Of a stretch of DNA of 64,000 nt, positions 26,995 through 34,592 are shown piece after piece; the stretch's first letter is position 1, and each line of letters starts with the position of its first letter. Both the position numbers and the translations under genes were made by a program. The DNA comes from Bog-793 sp035625025. GTDB lineage: Bacteria; Actinomycetota; Acidimicrobiia; Acidimicrobiales; Bog-793. A model generated the notes under the pieces. The model searched no databases. It was not told the DNA's origin and saw only the letters and a program-made list of their open reading frames with translations. Where the stretch lies: the NCBI GenBank assembly GCA_035625025.1, contig DASPQJ010000040.1, positions 1-64,000 on the forward strand, in the 5' to 3' direction.

Positions 26995-27522
26995 ATGGGC
27001 GAATTTGACGAACACCCCGCCGAGGCAACGGACAGCTACGCCGAGACGGTCGGCGCCCGCTTGCGTGCCGTGCGTCGGCAGAAACGCATGTCACTCCAGG
27101 CGGTCGAGGCCGCGTCGAGCGAAGAGTTCAAAGCCTCGGTCCTCGGTGCCTACGAGCGGGGCGAACGCGCGATTTCTGTCCCGCGCCTTCGCCGTCTCGC
27201 CCAGATCTACGACGTCCCGTTGAACCAACTCCTCCCCGGCAGCCGGGAAGGGGGCTTGGAGCCCGACGCCGAGCCGCTGACGAGGACTCCGCACGAGACG
27301 AAGATCCGCATCGACCTCGTCCGCCTGAAGGCGACCAAGGGGCTCGAGGCGGAAGCACTGCAGCGTTTTCTCACCAAGGTCCAGCTCGACCGGCAGGACT
27401 TCAACGGACAGGTCCTCACGATTCGCGCCGACGACCTCCGCGTCATCGGCGCCACCTTCGGCCTCGGCGTCATCGAGATGGTCGAGAGGCTGCAGTCGCT
27501 CGGCCTCATCTACGCCGCCTAG
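26995..27522 (+). CDS. BldD-like regulator with c-di-GMP binding signature
   Basis: 175 residues. An XRE-type helix-turn-helix (VGARLRAVRRQKRMSLQAVE to YERGERAISVPRLRRLAQIY) is followed by a C-terminal domain of the BldD type. The domain carries R-Q-D (133-135), eight residues, then R-A-D-D (144-147), exactly the RxD-x8-RxxD c-di-GMP motif described for Streptomyces BldD. BldD dimerises on cyclic di-GMP to repress developmental genes. Its place just before hemW looks conserved rather than functional. The stop shares one base with the hemW GTG. ATG 26995 lacks a strong ribosome binding site. Confidence 0.88.
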   Translation: MGEFDEHPAEATDSYAETVGARLRAVRRQKRMSLQAVEAASSEEFKASVLGAYERGERAISVPRLRRLAQIYDVPLNQLLPGSREGGLEPDAEPLTRTPHETKIRIDLVRLKATKGLEAEALQRFLTKVQLDRQDFNGQVLTIRADDLRVIGATFGLGVIEMVERLQSLGLIYAA

Positions 27523-28694
27523 TGCCCCCTGACGCCCGCGAGGGCGCGGCCGACGAGTTCGGCGTCTACATCCACGTCCCGTTCTGCGCGCACCGCTGCG
27601 ACTACTGCGCCTTCGCGACCTGGAGCGACAAGTTCGACCTCGCCGAGCCCTACATCGACGCCTGCGTCACCGACATCGGACGCGCCCGCACGGCGGGTCT
27701 CCTGCGCCAGGCGACGACGGCCTACGTCGGGGGTGGGACGCCGTCGCTCCTCCCCCCGGAGTTGTTGACCCGCCTGCTCGACGCGATCGACCGGGCTCCG
27801 GGCGCGGAGGTGACGGTCGAGGTCAATCCCGAAAGCACGACACGCGCTCTGTTGCGGGCAGCACAGAGTGCCGGCGCGACCCGGGTCTCGCTCGGGGTCC
27901 AGTCGCTCGTGCCGCACGTGCTCGCCGACCTCGGTCGGACCCACCGGCCGGGTTCGGTCAGACGAGCCGTCGCGACCGTCGGCGAGGTCGGGTTCGCGTC
28001 CTTCAACGTCGACGTCGTCTACGGGTCGGTCGCGGAGTCCGACGCCGATCTCGTCACGACACTCACTGGACTGCTCGCGCTCGAGCCCTCGCCGCCGCAC
28101 GTGAGCGCCTACGCTCTCACCGTCGAACCCGGGACACCGCTCGCTCGAGACCTGCGCCGCCGTCCCGACGACGACGTCGAGGCCGAACGCTACGAACTTG
28201 TCGACGAGACGCTGGAGGCGGCCGGGCTCAGCTGGTACGAGATCTCCAACTGGGCGAGACCGGGTCATGAATGCCGCCACAACCTCGCCTGTTGGCGTGG
28301 TGCCGACTACCTCGGTTTCGGCTCCGCCGCCCACAGCCATCTCAAGGGACGGCGCTTCCGCAACGTCGGATCGCCCGAGCGCTACATCGCGCGGATCCGG
28401 CACGGCGTCTCGGCGGTCGTGGCGTCCGAACGCCTCGACGACGGGGCACGTGAGCTCGAGTCCCTGCAGCTCGCCCTGCGGACACGCGACGGCGTCGCGG
28501 AAGCGGCATTGCCCGCGGACCCGGCGCTCGAAGACCTCGTCGCGCGGTACGCCGGGCGCGCCGTCCTCACCCGCCGCGGCCGGTTGCTCGCCAACGAGGT
28601 CGCCATCCGGCTGCGCTCGCCCGCGACCGCCGGGGCGGGGCCGACGTCGGACCGGCGCACCAGATCTCGCACGTGCTACCGGCGGATGACATGA
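27522..28694 (+). CDS. hemW: Radical SAM heme chaperone HemW
   Basis: 390 residues. The radical-SAM cluster motif CAHRCDYC follows VYIHVPFC near the N-terminus. Later segments VGGGTPSLLP, EVNPEST, RVSLGVQS, FNVDVVYG and SWYEISNWARPGHECRHN are the HemN/HemW set. The fourth cysteine found just after the motif in true coproporphyrinogen dehydrogenase HemN is absent (CDYCAF), so HemW, a heme-transfer chaperone, is the better call. GTG 27522 overlaps the regulator stop by one base. Confidence 0.92.
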   Translation: MPPDAREGAADEFGVYIHVPFCAHRCDYCAFATWSDKFDLAEPYIDACVTDIGRARTAGLLRQATTAYVGGGTPSLLPPELLTRLLDAIDRAPGAEVTVEVNPESTTRALLRAAQSAGATRVSLGVQSLVPHVLADLGRTHRPGSVRRAVATVGEVGFASFNVDVVYGSVAESDADLVTTLTGLLALEPSPPHVSAYALTVEPGTPLARDLRRRPDDDVEAERYELVDETLEAAGLSWYEISNWARPGHECRHNLACWRGADYLGFGSAAHSHLKGRRFRNVGSPERYIARIRHGVSAVVASERLDDGARELESLQLALRTRDGVAEAALPADPALEDLVARYAGRAVLTRRGRLLANEVAIRLRSPATAGAGPTSDRRTRSRTCYRRMT

Positions 28695-28718
28695 GAGGGC
28701 ACGAACTGCATGGTCAGG

Positions 28719-28727
28719 TGGTATAAT
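28719..28727 (+). promoter_or_regulatory. Extended -10 promoter of the HTH gene
   Basis: TGGTATAAT is a perfect extended -10 element. Nothing resembling TTGACA lies at the right distance upstream. A transcript starting 7-8 bases downstream would begin almost exactly at GTG 28736, raising the possibility of a leaderless mRNA. Confidence 0.65.
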
Positions 28728-28735
28728 GCCTGCTC

Positions 28736-28966
28736 GTGGTCGAGGGCGGCGTCTGGATGAGCACCAAACAGGCTGCGGCTTATCTCGGAGTCAATCTGCG
28801 CACGCTCTACAGGTTCATCGACGAAGGCGGGCTGCCGGCTTTCAAGTTCGGGCGCGTCATCCGTCTGCGCCAGCAAGACGTCGAGGCGTTCGTCGAATCG
28901 GCGCGTGTCGCGCCAGGCAGCCTCGAACACCTCTACCCCGAGCCGACACGCCAGACGAAGCGCTGA
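28736..28966 (+). CDS. Small HTH_17/excisionase-type DNA-binding protein
   Basis: 76 residues from GTG 28736, or 69 from ATG 28757. It contains a single MerR/excisionase-like winged helix: MSTKQAAAYLGVNLRTLYRF, then GGLPAFKFGRVIRLRQQDVE. Such single-domain proteins are common in actinobacteria, often in the housekeeping region next to phoH, and are not necessarily tied to phage excision. Target and role are unknown. A perfect extended -10 ends 8 bases before the GTG. Nothing suggests a mobile element here, and codon use resembles the neighbours. Confidence 0.82.
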   Translation: MVEGGVWMSTKQAAAYLGVNLRTLYRFIDEGGLPAFKFGRVIRLRQQDVEAFVESARVAPGSLEHLYPEPTRQTKR

Positions 28967-29225
28967 GCGACGATCCACCCCGGCTACCGCGCCATCGCCC
29001 GGCCGTGAACCGCGCCATCTCGCCGCGACCGGCCCTCGACTCCCCGTCAGCCTGGTCGCGACGAGCGAGCGGACGACCACGTTCCCGGAGGACGCGCCGG
29101 GCCCCAACGCCTCCACCCCCGTCGGGGCGAGTCGGCACCGCTCGCATCCGCCGGGCTGCGACGGCGGGCCGGACCACTCCTCGCCCGAGTGCCCGAGGCT
29201 CACTGGTACCCTCGGGGCGGTAGAC

Positions 29226-30185
29226 GTGTCCGTGACCCAGATCAAGATCCAAGTCCCCGGCAACGACCTCATGGTCGGACTGCTCGGCGAACGGGACGAG
29301 CTCCTCCTCCTCGTCGAGCGGGAGTTCGACGACACGTCGATTCGAGTGCGGGGGAATGAGATCACGATCGACGGCCCCGACGCGCATCGTGTCGGCCAGA
29401 TCTTCAACGAACTCGTCGCGCACCTCGAGCGCGGCCAGTGGATCGACGCCGCGCACGTCGGACGGACGATCGAGATGGTGAAGTCCGACGTCCTTCCGTC
29501 CGAGGTGCTCGCGACCGAGGTCCTGCGGCCCGCCGGAGGTCGACCGGTCCGACCGATGACCCCGGGACAGCGCCGCTACGTCGACGCGATCGCCGCCAAC
29601 ACCATCACGTTCGGGATCGGCCCCGCCGGGACCGGAAAGTCCTACCTTGCCGTCGCGGCCGCCGTGCGGGCCCTGCAATCCAAAGAGGTCCACCGGATCA
29701 TCCTCGCCCGCCCCGCTGTCGAGGCCGGGGAGCGACTCGGCTTCCTGCCGGGCGACCTCATGGCGAAGGTCGACCCCTACCTGCGACCGCTCTACGACGC
29801 CCTTTACGACATGCTCGAACCCGAGGGCACCCAGCGTCATCTCGAACGCGGCACCATCGAGGTCGCGCCGCTCGCCTTCATGCGGGGCCGTACCCTCAAC
29901 GCGAGCTTCGTCATCCTCGACGAAGCCCAGAACACGACGCCGGAGCAGATGAAGATGTTCCTCACCCGGATCGGATTCGGGACGAAGGCGGTCGTCACCG
30001 GCGATGTGACGCAGATCGACGTCGCGGGGGGTCGTTCCGGCCTCGTCGGCATCGAGGAGATCCTCGGGCCCATCGACGGGGTCGGCTTCGTCCGGCTCGG
30101 CGAGTCCGACGTCGTCCGCAACCGCATCGTCCGAGCGATCGTGTCCGCCTATGAACGGCACGACGACCAGGAACCCACACACTGA
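29226..30185 (+). CDS. phoH: PhoH-like ATPase
   Basis: About 319 residues. An N-terminal KH-like region is followed by the PhoH P-loop ATPase: TFGIGPAGTGKSYLAVA (Walker A), RIILARPAVEAGERLGFLPG, FVILDEAQNTTPEQMKMFLT (Walker B) and VVTGDVTQID (sensor). PhoH proteins are RNA helicase-like ATPases often paired with the RNase YbeY, which is the next gene here (7 bases away). GTG 29226 is chosen, with a GGGGCGG tract upstream; GTG 29232 is an alternative. The 260 bases upstream hold no gene. Confidence 0.94.
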   Translation: MSVTQIKIQVPGNDLMVGLLGERDELLLLVEREFDDTSIRVRGNEITIDGPDAHRVGQIFNELVAHLERGQWIDAAHVGRTIEMVKSDVLPSEVLATEVLRPAGGRPVRPMTPGQRRYVDAIAANTITFGIGPAGTGKSYLAVAAAVRALQSKEVHRIILARPAVEAGERLGFLPGDLMAKVDPYLRPLYDALYDMLEPEGTQRHLERGTIEVAPLAFMRGRTLNASFVILDEAQNTTPEQMKMFLTRIGFGTKAVVTGDVTQIDVAGGRSGLVGIEEILGPIDGVGFVRLGESDVVRNRIVRAIVSAYERHDDQEPTH

Positions 30186-30192
30186 AGACGTG

Positions 30193-30705
30193 ATGGCTGT
30201 CGAGGTCTTCGTCGCCAACGAGCAGGACGGACGCGCGATCGATTGTCTGCGTTGGGCCGACCTTGCCAAGGCGACCCTCGCCGCGGAAGGCGTCCGCGGA
30301 GACGCCGAGCTCTCGGTGCTTTTCGTCGACGAGGCCACAATCGCCGCGCTGAACGAGCGGTTCCTCGAGATCGCCGGGCCAACCGACGTGCTCGCCTTTC
30401 CGATCGACGAGGACCAAGCCGCCTTCGGCCGCTCGCCGGACAACGGCGGTAGCGGCCCGGGTTGGGAGACCCCGGAGGACGGGTCGGTCCCGCTTCTCAT
30501 CGGCGACGTCGTGATCTGTCCCGAGGTCGCCTGGCGCAACGCGCCCCATCACGCCGGCAGTTTCGACGACGAGATCGCGCTCCTCCTCGTCCACGGGATC
30601 CTCCATCTGCTCGGTATGGACCACGAACGACCCGCCGAGGCCGACGCGATGGAGGCCCGGGAACAAGAGCTCCTCGACGAACTCTTCCGCGCCAAGGAAA
30701 CGTGA
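30193..30705 (+). CDS. ybeY: Endoribonuclease YbeY
   Basis: 170 residues. The metal-binding motif HGILHLLGMDH (H134, H138, H144) is intact, and GPTDVLAFPID is the family's other signature. YbeY matures the 3' end of 16S rRNA and takes part in ribosome quality control. An insertion of about 20 residues rich in Gly/Pro (SPDNGGSGPGWETPEDG) separates the two motifs. The frame is open to 30151 within phoH; ATG 30193 is preferred since it matches the family N-terminus. The stop overlaps the next ATG (TGATG). Confidence 0.94.
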   Translation: MAVEVFVANEQDGRAIDCLRWADLAKATLAAEGVRGDAELSVLFVDEATIAALNERFLEIAGPTDVLAFPIDEDQAAFGRSPDNGGSGPGWETPEDGSVPLLIGDVVICPEVAWRNAPHHAGSFDDEIALLLVHGILHLLGMDHERPAEADAMEAREQELLDELFRAKET

Positions 30706-32021
30706 TGCTGGCGGCGTCGTTCGGCGCTTCCGACGGCGGGCTGCTCGCCGCCGTCATCGTCCTCATCGGTCTCTCCGCTGTGCTCGCGCTCGCAGAGACC
30801 AGCCTCGTCCGGACCACGCAGGCCCGAGCGCGCTCGCTCGAGGAGCAACAGCGTCACGGCGCGCGGTCCCTGCGGCGCCTCGTCGAGCACCCCGAGCACT
30901 TCCTCGCGCCTCTCCTGCTCCTCGTTCTCGTCTGCCAGCTCGTCGCTGCCAGCCTTGTCGGTGATGAGGCGTCACACCTGTTCGGCGCGCTCGGGCTCAC
31001 CGCGGCGATCGTCTTCGAGGTCGTCGTCATCTTCGTCGTCGCCGAAGCCGTGCCCAAGCAATGGGCGGTCCGCCACGCCGACCGCGCCGCCCTCTTCGCG
31101 GCACCGTTCGTCACGACGATTGTCAGCTTCCCGCCGGTGCGGGCCGTCGCGACGCTCCTCATAGGTCTCGCCCATCTCGTCACGCCGGGGCACGGCACCG
31201 ACGTCGAGCCCGAGGTCACCGAGTCCGAGCTCCTCGCCCTCGCCGACGTCGCCGTCGACGAGGACGTCATCGAGAACGAGGAACGCGAGCTCATCTCGTC
31301 GATCATCGACTTCGGCGACACGATTGTGCGCGAGGTGATGGCGCCCCGCCCCGACGTCGTCGCGGTCGAAGCCAGCACCATCGCAGGAGTGGTCCTCGAA
31401 CGGGCGATGGCCTCCGGGTTGAGCCGTCTTCCCGTCTATCGCGCGACCCTCGACGACGTCGTCGGCATCGTCTATACCCGTGACGTCGTGCGCGCGGTGC
31501 GCGCCGGCCACGAGGAACGCCCTGTCGGGCAGCTGTGCCGGACAGCGCATTTCGTGCCGGAGACCAAGCGTGTCGCGCCCTTGCTGCGCGAGATGCAGTC
31601 CGAGCAGTTCCACCTCGCCGTCGTCGTCGACGAATACGGCGGGACAGCGGGAATTGTCACACTCGAGGATCTGCTGGAAGAACTCGTCGGCGAGATCGCC
31701 GATGAGTTCGACGCCGACGATCCGCTCCTCGAACCGCTCGAGGGCGGCGCCTACGTCGTCTCGGGTCGCATGTCGCTCGACGAGGTGAACGAGATCCTCG
31801 ACGCCGACCTGCCTGCCGGCGACTGGGACACCGTCGCCGGGCTCTTCCTCCATCTGCACGGCCGCGTCCCCGCCGAGAACGAGTCGGTCGTCGCTGACGG
31901 CTACACGCTCACCGCCGAGCGGGTGCAGCGCCGCCGGATCGGCAAAGTGCGGATCATCCCCCACGAATTGGCGGTCCGGGGAGACGAGGACGGCACGGGC
32001 GGAGCGACGGCGAAGCACTGA
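30705..32021 (+). CDS. CNNM/CBS-domain membrane protein (hemolysin C / CorC-like)
   Basis: 438 residues. A DUF21 transmembrane domain occupies roughly residues 1-175 (VIVLIGLSAVLALAETSLVR; VVVIFVVAEAVPKQWA), followed by a paired CBS domain (SRLPVYRATLDDVVGIVYTR; HLAVVVDEYGGTAGIVTLED) and a C-terminal transporter-associated domain (YVVSGRMSLDEVNEILDADL). Relatives export or sense Mg2+ or Co2+, though 'hemolysin' is a historic label. The phoH-ybeY-CBS order is the standard one and era should follow next; only a wreck of era does. Confidence 0.93.
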   Translation: MLAASFGASDGGLLAAVIVLIGLSAVLALAETSLVRTTQARARSLEEQQRHGARSLRRLVEHPEHFLAPLLLLVLVCQLVAASLVGDEASHLFGALGLTAAIVFEVVVIFVVAEAVPKQWAVRHADRAALFAAPFVTTIVSFPPVRAVATLLIGLAHLVTPGHGTDVEPEVTESELLALADVAVDEDVIENEERELISSIIDFGDTIVREVMAPRPDVVAVEASTIAGVVLERAMASGLSRLPVYRATLDDVVGIVYTRDVVRAVRAGHEERPVGQLCRTAHFVPETKRVAPLLREMQSEQFHLAVVVDEYGGTAGIVTLEDLLEELVGEIADEFDADDPLLEPLEGGAYVVSGRMSLDEVNEILDADLPAGDWDTVAGLFLHLHGRVPAENESVVADGYTLTAERVQRRRIGKVRIIPHELAVRGDEDGTGGATAKH

Positions 32022-32064
32022 GGGCGGCTCTTCGCCGCGAGCTCCGAGCCGGCCTGCGGGAACG

Positions 32065-32631
32065 AGACCCGGTCGTTTTCAGGTCAGCGCCAGCGCGACG
32101 GCGTTTCGTTCGGGCTTTGTCACCGTCGCCGTGAACAAGGCCGACGTGGCACCGCGCTCGACGACACCCCGCCAGCTCGCGGGGCCGAGGTCGAACCCGG
32201 CCCCGGTGAGGCTGAGTACTTCCCCGTCTCGGCGAGGACCGGGAGCGGGGTGCCGGGGTTCACCGCACACGTCATCGACCGGCTCCCGCCGGTCCCCGCT
32301 ACTACCCCGAAGGGGTGGTGCGCGACGTCCCCGCGGCCTTCTTCGTCGCCGGACTCGTGCGCGCCCAGCTCCTCACGGCCGTTCGCGACGAGCTGCCCCA
32401 CTCGATCGCCAGCCGGGTCGTCGAAGGGAAGTGGTCCCATATCCGCCGCGAGATCCTCGTCGAGAGGCCGAGCCAGCGCGCCACGTCGTCGGCAAACGGG
32501 GCGAGGTGCCGAAGGCGGTCCGCCCGGCGGTGCGCCGCAAACTCCCTCCCGGCACGGACCTCGATCTGCCCGTGCGGGTCGAACGCGACTGGCAGCGGCA
32601 CCCCGAGAAGATAGAACGCCGCCGCTATTGA
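32065..32631 (+). pseudogene. era: Decayed era (ribosome-assembly GTPase), first half missing
   Basis: Four pieces in frames 1, 0, 2, 1 line up in order with the second half of Era. AFRSGFVTVAVNKADVA carries G4 (NKAD). From 32214, EYFPVSARTGSGVPGF carries G5. From 32300, YYPEGVVRDVPAAFFVAGLV and RDELPHSIASRVV start the KH domain linker. Then HVVGKRGEVPKAV (KH GxxG loop) and PPGTDLDLPVRVERDWQ run to the TGA at 32629. G1, G2 and G3 are absent, and no start codon is present. Three frameshifts plus deletion of the P-loop half make loss of function certain. The site, after the CBS gene, is the canonical era position. Its 3' end overlaps the end of the convergent dinG by 7 bases. Confidence 0.88.
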
Positions 32632-34586
32632 GTCGAGCGCGCGGCGAGCGCCCGCAGGAACGCCTCGGCGACACGGCGATCCTTCGTCCGGCGCATCGGC
32701 GGCAGCGCCCGAAGGAGCTGCCAGCGATAGTTGGCGTTCGCCAACCGTGAATCGAGGACCGCGACCACGCCACGGTCGCTCGCGCTGCGGATCAACCGGC
32801 CCACACCCTGCGCGAGCAGCGTCGAGGCCCGCGGCAGGTCGATCGTCCTGAAGGCGTCGCGACCGGCACGATCGCGCCGTGCGGCGATCAGCGGGTCGTC
32901 GGGACGAGGAAACGGGATTCGGTCGATGACGACGAGCGAAAGCGTCGACCCCGGAACGTCGACTCCCTGCCAGAAGCCCATCGTCGCGAACAGGCAGGCC
33001 GCCGGTTCTGCGCTGAACCGGGCGAGCAGCGCCGCCTTGGAATAGTCGCCCTGAACGAGGAGCGGGAACGCCAGGCGGGCGCGACACGCGTCGGCGGCAC
33101 GCGTCATCGCGCCGAGGCTCGTGAACAGCGCCAGCGTCCGGCCCTGGGCCGCTTCGATGAGACCCGCCAGCTCCTCGTGGATCGCCCTCTCGGCGTCGTC
33201 GCGGCGACGGTCCGGCAGGTGCGCCGCGCAGTACAAAAGGGCGTGTTCGTCGAAGGCGAACGGGCTGCCGACGTCGACCTCGTCGATCTTTCCGGGCTCC
33301 GCCCCGAGATGGATCCCGAGGCCCGGCGGGATCGTCGCGCTCGTGAGGACGACAGTCTGTCGGGCGAACAACCTCTCGGCGAGCGCCGGCGCGACGTCGA
33401 TGGGCGCGACACGAAGAGCCGGACGGGTTCCTTGGTCGACCCAGGCGACGTCGTCGTCGTCGAACTGGACGAGCCGGTCGATGTCGGTCCGCAGCCGTCC
33501 CGCCGCAAGCATCGCCCGCATCGCCGGCTGACTGGACTCCACGCCATCTTGGCCGTCCCCAGTCCCGACGAGCGCGCCGAGAACCGCCTCAAGCCGTTCG
33601 AGGCGGGAACGCGCCAGACCGACGACCTCGCCGAGATCTCCCGGGAGCACGCTGGCGACCCGCTCACCGGGGCGCGCCGCCAACGCCGCGTCTAGACGGT
33701 CCGCCAGCTCCGCGAGGTCGTCGACCACGCCGGAGCGCCGCGACCCCGGGCCGACGGCCGCGCGCGCCGCGGTGGCGACGGACCGCAGCCGGCCGGCACC
33801 GATGGAGGCGCCGAGGCTCTCGGTCACGACGTCCTCGAGCGCGTGGGCCTCGTCGACAATGAGCACCTCGCGCTCGGGAAGTACGGCCCCGTCGCTCGCG
33901 ATGTCAGCACCGAGGAGGTGGAGGTTCACGACGACGACGTCCGCGGTCTCCGCCCTCGCCCGGGCCCGTTCGGCGAAGCACTCCCCTCCGGACGGGCAGC
34001 GGAAGGCACCGGGACACTCGTCGGCCGTCACGCTGAGCGAGGACCACAGCCTGCGGTCCGGCTCCTCGACCAACTCGGCCCGGTCGCCCGTCACGGTTCT
34101 GGCCGCCCAGTCAAAGACCCGGTGGGCACTCTCGACGCGTGCCGTCGGCGTCCGGTCGTTCTCGTCGAGCCTTCCCTGGGTTCCGGCCAGCCGGGATTCC
34201 TTCAACCGCTGCACGCAGACGTAGTTCGATCGGCCCTTGAGCACGGTCGACGAAAATCGGCGTAAGCCGGCGCGCACGAGCGGGATGTCCTTGTTCGCGA
34301 GCTGGTCCTGCAGGGCTTTCGTCGCCGTCGCAACAACGACGCGCCTGCCTGAAAGGATCGCGGGAACGAGGTACGCCAGCGACTTGCCTGTCCCGGTGCC
34401 GGCCGCGACCGAGAGATGGCGCCCCGAGGCGATCGCCGCCGCGACGGCGTCGGCCATCGTGAGCTGTCCCTTCCGCAACTCACCGCCATCGGGAAGCTTG
34501 GCGGTGACCCGGCGCAGGGCCTCAGCCGTCGTCGACGCCCGCACCACGCCCCGAGCGTAGGTTTCGACCCTCCCCGCCACCCGCAC
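32625..34586 (-). CDS. dinG: DinG/XPD-family ATP-dependent helicase
   Basis: 653 residues, a superfamily 2 Fe-S helicase. Walker A is VAAGTGTGKSLAYLVPA and the DEAH box is VLIVDEAHALEDV. Four cysteines in YVCVQR, ECPGAFRC and GECFAE occupy the place of the XPD-type 4Fe-4S cluster. C-terminal motifs include GFWQGVDVPG and QGVGRLIRS. It should unwind 5'-tailed DNA, R-loops or G-quadruplexes in repair. GTG 34586 lies 6 bases after the stop of the upstream nuclease-helicase gene, so the three genes addB-addA-dinG form one operon. Confidence 0.92.
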   Translation of the reverse strand: MRVAGRVETYARGVVRASTTAEALRRVTAKLPDGGELRKGQLTMADAVAAAIASGRHLSVAAGTGTGKSLAYLVPAILSGRRVVVATATKALQDQLANKDIPLVRAGLRRFSSTVLKGRSNYVCVQRLKESRLAGTQGRLDENDRTPTARVESAHRVFDWAARTVTGDRAELVEEPDRRLWSSLSVTADECPGAFRCPSGGECFAERARARAETADVVVVNLHLLGADIASDGAVLPEREVLIVDEAHALEDVVTESLGASIGAGRLRSVATAARAAVGPGSRRSGVVDDLAELADRLDAALAARPGERVASVLPGDLGEVVGLARSRLERLEAVLGALVGTGDGQDGVESSQPAMRAMLAAGRLRTDIDRLVQFDDDDVAWVDQGTRPALRVAPIDVAPALAERLFARQTVVLTSATIPPGLGIHLGAEPGKIDEVDVGSPFAFDEHALLYCAAHLPDRRRDDAERAIHEELAGLIEAAQGRTLALFTSLGAMTRAADACRARLAFPLLVQGDYSKAALLARFSAEPAACLFATMGFWQGVDVPGSTLSLVVIDRIPFPRPDDPLIAARRDRAGRDAFRTIDLPRASTLLAQGVGRLIRSASDRGVVAVLDSRLANANYRWQLLRALPPMRRTKDRRVAEAFLRALAARSTQ

Positions 34587-34592
34587 GTCGGT

